From Altererythrobacter epoxidivorans (GTDB lineage Bacteria; Pseudomonadota; Alphaproteobacteria; Sphingomonadales; Sphingomonadaceae), in NCBI RefSeq assembly GCF_001281485.1, contig NZ_CP012669.1, positions 1,984,001 to 2,048,000 on the forward strand: a stretch of 64,000 nt of DNA. Reading direction: 5' to 3'. Each line of letters starts with the position of its first letter. The first letter of the stretch is position 1. The notes under the pieces are model-generated. The model worked only from the letters and a program-made list of their open reading frames with translations. It ran no database searches and had not been told where the DNA came from. The position numbers and the translations under genes are program-made. This document shows positions 55,201 to 62,911 of this stretch, piece by piece.

Positions 55201-55495
55201 TTTCGGCAAGCAGGCTAGAGATTGCGGCACTGTCATTTGGCGCAATCTCGAAAGTGCGTACCTCTGTGTAACAGGCCTTATCTGGCGCGCTTGTCTGCCC
55301 GAACGAGCAGGTCGAAATGGTTGCATCGCCCAGCGCGACCGTCTGCTGCGCGTTGGCGCTGGTGCCCAGCAGACTGCCGAAAGCGATAGCAAGCGGAAGC
55401 GCCAAGGAGCGTGCGATCAAGGTGCGTGGCTCCGCAGGTTGCAACGTTGTCGATGTTAGGAGGTTTCCCTTAACGAGACTCGAAATAGTGTTCAT
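52286..55495 (-). CDS. Large secreted protein with duplicated module and six trefoil-type repeats
   Basis: A 1069-residue exported protein of unknown function. A long signal peptide ends near residue 49 (GSLLGTSANAQ). A module of about 110 residues occurs twice, at about 50-172 and 686-804: both have a Cys pair, then GW-LA, AWE, LDT-SF, DGRFAVP-Q and FYV. Between them is a globular part (230-450) and a helical, partly hydrophobic stretch (450-660). Residues 805-1069 are six repeats of about 43 residues with QN-W and W-SA-W marks, probably two beta-trefoils that bind a ligand. ATG 55495 follows GGGGGG. Lies upstream of the CAP gene. Confidence 0.8.
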   Translation of the reverse strand: MNTISSLVKGNLLTSTTLQPAEPRTLIARSLALPLAIAFGSLLGTSANAQQTVALGDATISTCSFGQTSAPDKACYTEVRTFEIAPNDSAAISSLLAERGWRLATPEEVAAAWENLGLDTTSFYKMSDGRFAVPSQNGIGAVFQRGVNFRDPGVATFAKGIFYVDARAPIQPSVVTAEATITPDAPTAKLDAQNTTQQSNGCPAGQNVVEMNGQLVCSTPITLSGPANDSAPIAISQDGPIPQQFFTDQAADRCADPGNFMLDGWNTNERPVLEEAARTLFPRLGWADSSTSMTRLISALQSDPDVRWQFAPFMIDAAWKALTVPNPTGAQRGFKSRFETWAGCDKNLTARRNVGRWNQAMGRSIDASINGVSVEWIDPNPSYRPATLGVLNDTGPSIGSTGYDVTNDGNPMYIGAKGRAALQALLKPISLQTLPDLDDMEGLRLLHASSPTFSFAGEAAFGVTALSGLISSMGINNKAFDFVLGGKSRILTQQAKLAGKRGGDLGKQWTQTYVDDALSKGKSLTQAKAEAAIEWAKKGVDDVGKAAAKKTGSSLADDALRGTVQNLSDDALRQVATRWGSESGKRLLQLTGRQITPRFLASAAGPVLSGVSLFASVFGEKLADFVKTADYEAALLRDIKTYEPLNVAELLGPNPDEARQVAVASLMMKMLVAEPADRNKLTLAVPGLVCAMGYYDAGDACIRDVEFYALANVSIERANEIARQNGWALAEGSDVILAWEAGKLDTYSFGMLDDGRFAVPVQRDYPNFSKGHNVGASGGNQGFFYVQDFVSPAIAKGGATYIQNGADLEKFIVYENTFQANANTTGPGNHFASWSFEKVAGGDEHYRIFSTAMGGKNYITSGLTVAVAGSDNVWKVIKADETFYRVQSVSKPHQYLTLDNGRLELDHVAPNEKAALWHISLPPGEASFAYQPNEFSPVPGFVRLQNQWYKNLYINNEGQQLSLGEIQPNWWSAMWKKIPTVAGFFLLQNRYRPTEYLHIQNGKLELGPIAGGEPWWSAQWREVPTGDGWVQIQNRWKTDHYLNNSSGPTGTLEAIPVQPNWASAKWKVK

Positions 55496-55607
55496 AATAT
55501 CCCCCCAGCGGACTAGTTTGGCCCTCCGAGATCACAACATGGGATGCATGCGTGGCCGCGAACGACATCTGCCGGAAGGCTAGGATTTTTTCGCGGCGTC
55601 AGTCCTG

Positions 55608-55631
55608 ATGGAAATATGATGGAATGGAAAT
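55608..55631 (-). promoter_or_regulatory. Direct repeat upstream of the large secreted-protein gene
   Basis: ATGGAAAT occurs twice (55608-55615 and 55624-55631), 16 bases apart, about 115-135 bases upstream of the ATG at 55495. OmpR/CadC-type winged-helix proteins usually bind direct repeats, and such a regulator is encoded next door, so this is a candidate binding site. The other bases of the 196-base gap show nothing further. Confidence 0.4.
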
Positions 55632-55691
55632 TCGGGTTCTTGTCGGTGGAGAGAGCATGACCGCGAGAAACTAAGCGGTTTTTCCAATGGC

Positions 55692-57269
55692 CTAAGCCGA
55701 GAGTTCGAGAAGCCCATTCAGGACATCGTGACAATGTCTCCGATTTGGAGAATTGGCAGACCATTGCTTCATTTCGGAAACGAAGTTCGAGACTACGCCA
55801 GGAGAATCCGACCTCGCGACTTCCTGGATGAGTTCAAGCGCAGCGTCCCTGTTGCCGGCCCCCAGTTCCGCCCAGGCGGAAGTCAGCAACGGTTGATAAT
55901 AGTTAGGCGTGCGGAGCATGGCTTCACGGCAAATAGGAACTGCCTGCGCGTAATCGAGCATGAACAGGCAGGCGGTACCGCGATATGTGGCCCACAACCC
56001 AAAACGCGGATGATGGGGCGCCATGCGCTCGGCTTTTTCGATCAGCTCCAGACCCTCGGGCTCATTATGAAGTAGGCAAATCTGCCAACCCAGTACAGCC
56101 GAGGCATGCGGATCGTTAGGATTGATTGAGCATGCCATGGAAAGAAATTTGATGGCGTCTGCAGGCCTGTGGAGCATTGCTGAAACGATCCCCGCAGAAG
56201 ACAAGACGTCCGGGTTCTGCGGATCTAGGCGCATTGCGGTTTGGATCAACCTACTCGCCTCTTGTGCGGTCTCATCCCGATCTGCGCTCCATTGGCTCAC
56301 CAGATTTTGGCTGAGCTGGACCGCAAGTTGGCCCAAGGCAATCGCATTTTCTGGTTCTATATTGACTGCATCGCGAAGCAGTCTCGTGATCTTTACCGCG
56401 GCCGTCCTTGAATAACGCATGCGCAGTTTTTCGGCCTGCTGGAGCAGTTGGTAGACTTCATCGTTGAAGGGCCGACTGGAAATCTTGAACGGAGGCGCCT
56501 CCAACTTCAGGCCAGTTGAGATCGCAGTCGATACAGCGATCGTGCATTCTGCCTGCACCTCGAAGAAATCGTCTAGATCTGCGTCGTAGCGTTCGCTCCA
56601 GACAAGCATTCCATTCTTGCCGTCGATAAGGTCAACCCGCAGCCGCACATTTTGGCCAAACCGTCGAATGGTCCCTGCTATGATAAACTCGACATCGAGC
56701 CCATCAGAAATCTCTGCTGCCGTATTAACGGCCAGGTTGAATAGGGACGAAGAACTGTAAGGAGCGACAAAGAACTGCGGCACGCAGGAAAGTAGCCGTG
56801 TCAGGTCCCGGGACCAGCCCTCTACTAGGTATCTCTCGGCTGGAGCATCCAAGTCGCTTTCGAAATTGAGAACCGCGATCTTCCAATTCGGCCGATACAA
56901 TTCGCGAGCCGTGCCTGACTTTAGACTCGCATTTCGCTCGTCTGAAAGCTCCTCTGCTATCCTCGCGTCGAGACGGTAACCGATGCGATAGACGGTCTTG
57001 ATCAGAGGTCTCTTGATACCGAGACTACGAAAGCACTTGCGCGCTTGGCTAGCGAGCCGTGTCAAAGACTCATCGCTTCCTCCCTCGGCTCCCCATATTT
57101 TGTCGATCAACTCATCGCGCGTCCAGGTTATCTGTGGCTGGAGCCCGAGGACCCAGATAAAGTCCATGACCTTTGGTTCAATCGACAACGTCTTGTCATC
57201 TCTCGATGCCAGCAGGCTGCGGCGATCAATCCTAACTTCGTCAATGAAGCTGATTTCTTCAGTCTTCAA
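55692..57269 (-). CDS. Winged-helix DNA-binding protein with TPR domain
   Basis: A 525-residue cytosolic regulator. Residues about 1-105 are an OmpR/CadC-type winged helix (LSIEPKVMDFIWVL, ITWTRDELIDKIWG, IKTVYRIGYRL). A TolB/FlgO-like alpha/beta domain follows (about 130-260; IIAGTIRRFGQNVRLRVDLI). TPR repeats fill about 270-515 (DPQNPDVLSSAGIVSAML, NPNDPHASAVLGWQ). No membrane helix is seen, unlike CadC. The start is a TTG at 57269 with AGGGGG nine bases upstream; no ATG is near. It is the probable regulator of the secreted-protein genes that follow. Confidence 0.82.
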   Translation of the reverse strand: MKTEEISFIDEVRIDRRSLLASRDDKTLSIEPKVMDFIWVLGLQPQITWTRDELIDKIWGAEGGSDESLTRLASQARKCFRSLGIKRPLIKTVYRIGYRLDARIAEELSDERNASLKSGTARELYRPNWKIAVLNFESDLDAPAERYLVEGWSRDLTRLLSCVPQFFVAPYSSSSLFNLAVNTAAEISDGLDVEFIIAGTIRRFGQNVRLRVDLIDGKNGMLVWSERYDADLDDFFEVQAECTIAVSTAISTGLKLEAPPFKISSRPFNDEVYQLLQQAEKLRMRYSRTAAVKITRLLRDAVNIEPENAIALGQLAVQLSQNLVSQWSADRDETAQEASRLIQTAMRLDPQNPDVLSSAGIVSAMLHRPADAIKFLSMACSINPNDPHASAVLGWQICLLHNEPEGLELIEKAERMAPHHPRFGLWATYRGTACLFMLDYAQAVPICREAMLRTPNYYQPLLTSAWAELGAGNRDAALELIQEVARSDSPGVVSNFVSEMKQWSANSPNRRHCHDVLNGLLELSA

Positions 57270-57577
57270 ATTTGAGAACCCCCTGGCCGATTAAGGCTGA
57301 CCGATCATTCGAGCGTTCGCACATAACCCGAAGTTTGTGCAAAAAGATCGAACTTTCGCTCTTAGGTCGTAAACCGAAGATCCGCTTCGACAATCGAACG
57401 GGCAAAAGCAGCCATTCTGCTTTCGGCCCAATTCCAGCTGTTCCACTAAGCAATTTAAGTTTGAAAGTGGGTTTCTTCACCCGAGCTTAAAGCGACCTGG
57501 CAATGCAGGATCGAGCACGTTGAACGTCGAGATAAGGCGATCGTTGCTGTCGGGAAAGTTCGCTTATTCCAATCTTG
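57270..57577. other. Non-coding stretch at the island edge
   Basis: No supported gene. It contains a 7-bp inverted repeat AAAGCAG-CCATT-CTGCTTT at 57405-57423, in a context (AGCAGCCATTCTGCTTTCGG) that resembles repeats often seen between genes in sphingomonads. A promoter for the TPR regulator must lie near 57.28-57.35 kb. Short open frames here show no coding features. Confidence 0.4.
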
Positions 57578-58618
57578 TCAGTCCGGCGTCAAAACCATCT
57601 TGAGTGCGCCGTGATCGCGAGAGTCGAAGAGGCGATAGGCGTCTACTCCCTCGCTGAGCGGTAGACGGTGACTAATATACTTCTCGGGTTTCAGGCGGCC
57701 CGATTGAACCAACGGGAACAGCGTCGGCAGTTCCTCCGGAACCGAGCAAGTGCCTGCACGGAAGGTCAGACCCGCGGCGAAGAACCGTTCGAGAGGGAAG
57801 GCATAACGACGAGACTGTTGTACGCCGATCACTGATACCGTCCCGCGCGGCCTGACTAGGCGTAGCGCCAAATCGACCGTTTCGTCGCGCCCCACTACCT
57901 CGATTGCGCTGTCGAGCCTTCGGCCCTTCGTCTGCTCTTTCACGATTTCGATCGCATCGGCTGGATGGAGCGCGATGGCTCCGGCCGCTTCAGCAAGCGC
58001 GCGCCGCTCTGGCACCGGGTCGATCGCGTAAACAACATGCGCACCCATGACGAAGGCGCTTTCGACTGCCATCAGGCCGATCGGCCCAAGCCCGATGATC
58101 GCAACACTACTTCCAGGACCGACATCTCCGTTGCGGACGCCGAACCATGCTGTTGCGAGCGCATCGGTCATCAAGAGCGCCTGCTCGCTCGAGACTCCTT
58201 CCGGAATCGGTACCGCGTTGAAGTCCGCCGCGGGCACGCGCACTGCCTCGGCTTGCGATCCCTGCAGGTCCGCCGACAGACCATAACAGGAACCCAGGCC
58301 GTATTCGCATAGGTTGACCACGCCTGCGAGGCAGGAGCGGCAGGATCCGCAGCCGACTGCGGCAGGGATCATGACCTTATCACCGACCTTCAGGCTCGAC
58401 ACGCCTTTGCCGGTTTCAACTACTTCGCCCACGGCTTCGTGGCCGACGCAGAAGCCGACATCCTTCGAGAATCCGTGCCCGTGATAGATGTGGAGGTCAC
58501 TGCCGCAGATGGCGCAGGCGTCGACCTTTACGATCGCGTCCCGGTCTGACTGCGGAGTCGGATCATCCATGCTTTCATAGCGAATGTCCTCGGCGCCATA
58601 ATACCGCAGTGCCTTCAT
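57578..58618 (-). CDS. Zinc-dependent alcohol dehydrogenase
   Basis: A 346-residue medium-chain dehydrogenase. Catalytic zinc ligands are in CAICGSDLH and GHEAVGEV. The structural zinc set CGSCRSCLAGVVNLCE is present. The NAD loop is IIGLGPIGLMA. It oxidises an alcohol or reduces a carbonyl; its place as the last gene of a four-gene operon with an acyl-CoA dehydrogenase suggests a hydroxy- or aldehyde intermediate. ATG 58618 is 19 bases after the acyl-CoA dehydrogenase stop. Confidence 0.9.
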   Translation of the reverse strand: MKALRYYGAEDIRYESMDDPTPQSDRDAIVKVDACAICGSDLHIYHGHGFSKDVGFCVGHEAVGEVVETGKGVSSLKVGDKVMIPAAVGCGSCRSCLAGVVNLCEYGLGSCYGLSADLQGSQAEAVRVPAADFNAVPIPEGVSSEQALLMTDALATAWFGVRNGDVGPGSSVAIIGLGPIGLMAVESAFVMGAHVVYAIDPVPERRALAEAAGAIALHPADAIEIVKEQTKGRRLDSAIEVVGRDETVDLALRLVRPRGTVSVIGVQQSRRYAFPLERFFAAGLTFRAGTCSVPEELPTLFPLVQSGRLKPEKYISHRLPLSEGVDAYRLFDSRDHGALKMVLTPD

Positions 58619-58637
58619 CGGTTTTCCCCTTTCAGTC

Positions 58638-59864
58638 TCAGCGCTGGTTTGCCGACACGTATTCGGCGATCTTCTGCTTGCCGAGCTGGCTCATGTGAAC
58701 TTCGTCCGGACCGTCAGCGATGCGTACAAAGCGGTTGAGCGTAAAGAAGCTCGCAATCGGCGTGTCACCCGAAACGCCCATGCCGCCATGCACCTGGATC
58801 GCACGATCGCAAACGGTCTGCGCCATTTGCGGAGCAACGACCTTGATGGCTGCAATCAGGTCCTTCGCAACCTTGTTACCATGGCGATCCATCGCATCGG
58901 CCGCCTTGAGCGTCAGTAGGCGTGCCATCTCGACTTCGCAGAAGCTCTTCGCAACGTCCTGCCTGATCGAGGACTGGTCGGCCAGCTTCTTGCCGAATGC
59001 GACGCGGCTGTCTGCACGGCGGGCCATGATTTCCAGCGCGCGCTGGGCTTGACCGATCGAACGCATGCAGTGGTGGATGCGGCCCGGCCCAAGCCGGCCT
59101 TGGGCAATCTCGAACCCGCGGCCGGGGCCAAGGATCATGTTCTCCTTAGGCACGCGTACGTTCTCGAACCGCAGTTCGCATTCGCCGCCCGGCGAGTTGT
59201 GCGAGCCGAATACCGTCAGGTGCCGGACGATGGTAATGCCGGGCGTGTCCGGCTCGACCAGGATCTGCGAGTGCTGGGCATGGCGTGGGGCGTTGAAGTC
59301 GGTCTTGCCCATGACGATCCAGATCTTGCAGCGGGGATGCATCGCGTTGGAAATCCACCACTTCCGGCCGTTGAGAACGTAGTCGTCCCCGTCGGGCGTG
59401 ATCGACAGCTCGAGATTGGTCGCATCAGACGAGGCTACCTGCGGCTCGGTCATGACATAGGCCGAGCGGATTGTGCCATCGAGCAGTGGCCGCAACCAGC
59501 GATCCTGCTGTTCGGGCGAGCCGTATTTGGCGAGAACCTCCATGTTGCCGGTATCCGGCGCGGAGCAGTTGAAGACTTGGCTGGCGAAGGGCACGCGGCC
59601 CATCGCTTCTGCGAGGGGAGCATATTCGAGGTTGGTGAGGCCAGGGGAGAACTCGCCGTAATCGTGCGGGAGGAACAGGTTCCACAGGCCTTCTGCTCGC
59701 GCTTTGTCCTTGAGCGCTTCCATGCCGGGCCATTCCTGCCACTGGTTGGCGGGATCATGGACGAAATCGTAATAGGTCTGCTCGTTCGGATAGACGTGTT
59801 CGTCCATGAAGGCTTCGACCCGCGCCAAGAGATCGGCGACCTTGTCGGTATATTCGAAAATCAT
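58638..59864 (-). CDS. Acyl-CoA dehydrogenase, ACAD10/11-type
   Basis: A 408-residue FAD enzyme. N-terminal [20 protein letters not shown] and [80 protein letters not shown] and [14 protein letters not shown] match the ACAD10/ACAD11 subfamily closely. These enzymes work with a phosphotransferase-type kinase on hydroxyacyl-CoA rather than doing plain beta-oxidation. The kinase-like gene is two genes upstream. ATG 59864 follows GGAAAGG; the stop is 19 bases before the alcohol dehydrogenase gene. Confidence 0.9.
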   Translation of the reverse strand: MIFEYTDKVADLLARVEAFMDEHVYPNEQTYYDFVHDPANQWQEWPGMEALKDKARAEGLWNLFLPHDYGEFSPGLTNLEYAPLAEAMGRVPFASQVFNCSAPDTGNMEVLAKYGSPEQQDRWLRPLLDGTIRSAYVMTEPQVASSDATNLELSITPDGDDYVLNGRKWWISNAMHPRCKIWIVMGKTDFNAPRHAQHSQILVEPDTPGITIVRHLTVFGSHNSPGGECELRFENVRVPKENMILGPGRGFEIAQGRLGPGRIHHCMRSIGQAQRALEIMARRADSRVAFGKKLADQSSIRQDVAKSFCEVEMARLLTLKAADAMDRHGNKVAKDLIAAIKVVAPQMAQTVCDRAIQVHGGMGVSGDTPIASFFTLNRFVRIADGPDEVHMSQLGKQKIAEYVSANQR

Positions 59865-59877
59865 GTGAGACCTTTCC

Positions 59878-60615
59878 TTAAAGCGAGAGACCGCCATCGA
59901 CCACGAGGGTGTGGCCGGTGACGTAGGAAGCGAGGGGCGATGCGAGGAAGATGGCTGCACCCGCCATGTCTTCAGGCGTGCCCACACGCTGCTGGGGGAT
60001 CGATGCAATCGCGCCCTGAAGGCGCTCAGGATTCTCGGTCGTGACCTTGGTCAGTTTGGTATCGACCAGACCCGGCGCCAGTCCGTTCACCCGGATTCCG
60101 TCGCGCGCATAGGCTTGCCCCAGGGTTTTGGTCAGGCTGATCGCTCCGGCCTTGGACGCGGCGTAGGCCGGATTACCGATATTGGCCTTCAATCCGCTGA
60201 TCGAACTGACCACGATGATCGATCCACGAGCCTGCGAAAGCTGGTCCCGGAACTTGCGAGCGCAATGCATGAGGCTGTCGAGATTGACTGCCATGACATG
60301 GTCCCAGCCCTCTCGTTCGAACTCGCCGCGCCGGTAGACGACGGTGCCTTGGCAAAGTACAAGCACGTCGAGACCATCAAAGGGCAAATCGGCCGCCTCG
60401 ATCGCATCAGGATCGCCGACATTGACGCAGCTGTAACCCAGCCCTTCGAGGTCGGAGCCGTCGGCCGGATTATAATCCGCTGCTGTCTCGCGGGTGCCCC
60501 AGACGTGGACGCTCGCGCCTCGCGAGCGAAACCCATGCGCAATACCGTTTCCGATACCGCTCGATCCGCCGACGACGAGAACCTTTTTTCCCGAGAAATC
60601 TGTATCCGAATTCAT
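59878..60615 (-). CDS. SDR family oxidoreductase
   Basis: A 245-residue classical short-chain dehydrogenase. The cofactor motif is VVGGSSGIG (about 16-23). Catalytic residues fall in [10 protein letters not shown] (Ser) and [10 protein letters not shown] (Tyr, Lys). It ends [16 protein letters not shown]. It probably interconverts a 3-hydroxyacyl and 3-oxoacyl group in the same pathway. ATG 60615 has GGAG five bases upstream and lies two bases after the phosphotransferase stop, so the two are tightly coupled. Confidence 0.9.
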   Translation of the reverse strand: MNSDTDFSGKKVLVVGGSSGIGNGIAHGFRSRGASVHVWGTRETAADYNPADGSDLEGLGYSCVNVGDPDAIEAADLPFDGLDVLVLCQGTVVYRRGEFEREGWDHVMAVNLDSLMHCARKFRDQLSQARGSIIVVSSISGLKANIGNPAYAASKAGAISLTKTLGQAYARDGIRVNGLAPGLVDTKLTKVTTENPERLQGAIASIPQQRVGTPEDMAGAAIFLASPLASYVTGHTLVVDGGLSL

Positions 60616-60617
60616 TC

Positions 60618-61655
60618 CTACTCCTTCGCTGCAATCCGGCGCAATGCGTGGTCGAACAGGTCGAGTGTGTGCGCGTGGAGGCGGTCTCCCGTTTCCTTGT
60701 GGGCTTTGCCGGCGCAGGCGCGGGCATGGGTGCCTTCGAGGATGATCCCGAGCTTGTAGCAGGCAAGGACGACGTACCAGTCGATCGCAGCCAGATCGCG
60801 GCCACTCACTAGCGCATAGTGATCGACCAGCTCCTCGGGAGTAGCAAAGCCGTCCCACGGCGTGATTGCGACGTCGGTCGCGCGTGGGACGTCGCTTTCG
60901 GGCCATGTCGCAAGCAGCCAGCCGAGATCGAGCAGGGGATCACCGATCGTACAGAGCTCCCAGTCGACGAGCGCGGCGATATCGCCCGAATCCGGACGGA
61001 CCAGCACATTCGCAAGATGGAAGTCGCCATGAATAATTCCGGGCCTGAACTCGGTCGGCCGTTTCGCGTCGAGCCAGTCTGCAACTGCACCGACGCCTGG
61101 GATCGACTGCGGGCCTGTCCATTCGGTAAAATCCTCATAGCTCGCCAGCTGCGCCTTCCAGCGCCCGACCTGCCGCTCGAGGTAATTGTCGGTCTTGCCG
61201 AAACCTTCGAGGCCGACGGCGCGATAGTCGACCTCCCCCAATGCCGCGATGGCCTCGACCATCGATAGCCCGATCCGGTGACGTGCAGCAGCGTCGCCGG
61301 TGTGCAGCGGAGGGAGCCCCTGTGTCGGATTGAACCCGTCGATGGCTTCCATGAGGTAAAAGGCGACGCCGAGGGCCTCCTCATCGCCGCATGCCGCGAT
61401 GAGCCGTGGATGCGGAACGCTCGAACCCTCCAACGCGGCAAGCACGCGGGCTTCGCGGCGCATGGTCTCGTTGGAATTGGCGCGCGGGACCTTTGGTGGC
61501 CGCCGCAGGACGTAAGTTGATGATCCGCGACGGAAACGCACGAGGATGTTCTGTGTGCCACCGGCCAGTAGCACTGGGTCGGAGATCAGCCCGGCGCCAA
61601 CGCCGTGCGCATCCATCCAGTCCACCAGTGCGGAAAGGTCGACGCCTTCGATCAC
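60618..61655 (-). CDS. APH-family phosphotransferase (LvaA/ACAD10-kinase-like)
   Basis: A 345-residue aminoglycoside-phosphotransferase-fold protein. The catalytic loop HGDFHLANVLV (about residue 207) and the metal-binding VDWELCTIGDP are intact, and the N-terminus has GTQNILVRFRRGSSTYVLRR. Members beside ACAD10/11-type genes phosphorylate the hydroxyl of 4-hydroxyacyl-CoA (LvaA of Pseudomonas putida) rather than antibiotics. First gene of the operon; its ATG faces the TetR gene across the 16-bp palindrome. Confidence 0.88.
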   Translation of the reverse strand: MIEGVDLSALVDWMDAHGVGAGLISDPVLLAGGTQNILVRFRRGSSTYVLRRPPKVPRANSNETMRREARVLAALEGSSVPHPRLIAACGDEEALGVAFYLMEAIDGFNPTQGLPPLHTGDAAARHRIGLSMVEAIAALGEVDYRAVGLEGFGKTDNYLERQVGRWKAQLASYEDFTEWTGPQSIPGVGAVADWLDAKRPTEFRPGIIHGDFHLANVLVRPDSGDIAALVDWELCTIGDPLLDLGWLLATWPESDVPRATDVAITPWDGFATPEELVDHYALVSGRDLAAIDWYVVLACYKLGIILEGTHARACAGKAHKETGDRLHAHTLDLFDHALRRIAAKE

Positions 61656-61669
61656 CCTCTACCCCCCTT

Positions 61670-61685
61670 TTATCCAACTGGATAA
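61670..61685. promoter_or_regulatory. Palindromic operator between the ACAD operon and tetR
   Basis: TTATCCA-AC-TGGATAA, a perfect 7+2+7 palindrome, lies 14 bases before the phosphotransferase ATG and 32 bases before the TetR start. This is the classic spot for a TetR repressor that controls itself and the divergent operon. It is unlike the TACTGGCCAGTA sites of the other locus. Confidence 0.65.
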
Positions 61686-61717
61686 CTGCATTTGACCAAT
61701 CGTGTTGTCAATGGCAG

Positions 61718-62362
61718 ATGCTGCTGATGGCGCGGGATCAGTCGACTGTTCAATCGGGAGCACCGGCTCACATCAAGGCTGTGGCGCTCAAGCTGTTTGC
61801 AGAGCGCGGTGTCGACGGAGTGACCGTACGCCAGATCGCGGAGGCGGCGGGGCAGAAGAACCACGCCGCGCTGACTTATCATTTCGGATCGAAGGAAGCG
61901 CTGATCAGAGTGCTGATTGTCGATGGTGCGCGCGCGATCGATGCGCGGCGCAATGCTGCGCTGGACGCAGCGTCGGAAGCAGGCGGGCCGAAGTCGGTTC
62001 TTGAGATTATGCAGATCCTCGTCGACACTTCGATCGATCCCGATCCGCCCGAATGGGGCGAATGCTACAATCGCTTTGTCGTCGGCCTGCAATCGTCCAA
62101 TCGCGCGCTATTCATGGATGCGCTCGCAGGGCAATGGAACTCGGGCTACCAGCGCTGCCTTGATGAAGTTCGCTTATTGAAGAAAGACATCTCACCGAGC
62201 ATCCTCAATCAGCGACTGGTGTTTATGGGGGGCGCGCTTGGCGGAATCCTGGCGGGACGCGAGACCGAGTTAGCAGACCAGTCTCGTCAGCATCCCATGT
62301 GGACGCATCCGGACACTCTCAACCAAGTCGCGAGGGCGCTTACGGCGATCATCGAGGGCTGA
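61718..62362 (+). CDS. TetR-family regulator
   Basis: A 214-residue regulator. The helix-turn-helix spans about residues 18-65 (AVALKLFAERGVDGVTVRQI, NHAALTYHFGSKEALI). A helical ligand-binding domain follows. ATG 61718 and ATG 61727 are both possible and neither has a clear ribosome-binding site. It is divergent from the phosphotransferase-SDR-ACAD-ADH operon and should bind the palindrome between them; an acyl-CoA intermediate is a reasonable inducer. Confidence 0.87.
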   Translation: MLLMARDQSTVQSGAPAHIKAVALKLFAERGVDGVTVRQIAEAAGQKNHAALTYHFGSKEALIRVLIVDGARAIDARRNAALDAASEAGGPKSVLEIMQILVDTSIDPDPPEWGECYNRFVVGLQSSNRALFMDALAGQWNSGYQRCLDEVRLLKKDISPSILNQRLVFMGGALGGILAGRETELADQSRQHPMWTHPDTLNQVARALTAIIEG

Positions 62363-62474
62363 TTTTCGATACCGCTGGCTTCCCTAGAGTTAATTGGAAG
62401 AATCGAGCACTGCCGATCGGGTGCCCATATTGGTTTGCCACCCCAAGAAAAATCTGTGCCGAAGTGTTTAGGAA

Positions 62475-62490
62475 TTAATCCGATTTTAAC
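62475..62490 (+). promoter_or_regulatory. CtrA box
   Basis: TTAA-N7-TTAAC, a perfect match to the full CtrA consensus, lies 53 bases before the response-regulator ATG. It suggests cell-cycle or CtrA-dependent control of the response regulator-YaiO operon. The rest of the 180-base gap shows no gene. Confidence 0.6.
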
Positions 62491-62542
62491 CAAGAGCCGA
62501 GTACAATACCCGTAGTTTCGTGGGTCAGGTCGCCAGGTCGCA

Positions 62543-62911
62543 ATGTTCACAATTCTTGTCGCAGATGATGAACCGCTGATGCGGGAATTGCTCGAGTTCC
62601 GCCTGCAGGAGCGGGACTATAGAGCTATTTCTGCTTCTGATGGTCGCGAAGCGCTCGCTCGCCTTGCAGACTCTGCTCCGGATGCGGTGGTTCTTGACGC
62701 AATGATGCCGGTATATGACGGCTTCGAAGTTCTGCGCCAGATGCGCGCATCAACCATACACGCAGAAACGCCAGTGATCATGCTTACAGCGCGGCGTGGT
62801 GAGGCAGATATTGTCGGTGCCTTAGAACTTGGGGCGAACGATTATCTGGTTAAACCCTTTATGCCAGAGGAACTGCTTGCGCGGCTTGCTCGCTTGTTGA
62901 GACGCAAGTGA
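62543..62911 (+). CDS. Single-domain response regulator
   Basis: A 122-residue receiver domain without an output domain. Acidic pair VADDE (8-10), phospho-acceptor Asp52 in VVLDAMMP, Thr in MLTARRGE and Lys in LVKPFMPEE are intact. No histidine kinase gene is adjacent. It overlaps the YaiO-like gene by one base (TGATG). Its task is probably to tune surface polysaccharide or envelope proteins, judged from its partners; the preceding CtrA box supports regulated expression. Confidence 0.9.
   Translation: MFTILVADDEPLMRELLEFRLQERDYRAISASDGREALARLADSAPDAVVLDAMMPVYDGFEVLRQMRASTIHAETPVIMLTARRGEADIVGALELGANDYLVKPFMPEELLARLARLLRRK

Larger units (their letters stand above)
50051..57577. mobile_element. 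Genomic island integrated at tRNA-fMet (left part)
   Basis: The left end is the tRNA 3' fragment, with a tyrosine integrase gene 190 bases inside. The stretch to about 57.5 kb has visibly lower GC and different codon use from both flanks. It carries unrecognised secreted proteins and their regulator. No second copy of the tRNA end occurs in the window, so the right end is unknown. The GC rises again at the alcohol dehydrogenase near 57.58 kb, so I stop there, but the element may continue or be a decayed remnant. Confidence 0.55.

Noticed and set aside
57272..57490. Small plus-strand gene at the island edge
   Set aside because: It begins without a ribosome-binding site, crosses an inverted repeat and shows no protein-like pattern.
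60618..61655. Aminoglycoside resistance gene
   Set aside because: The fold is APH-like, but the gene is in an operon with an ACAD10/11-type dehydrogenase, where this family acts on hydroxyacyl-CoA.
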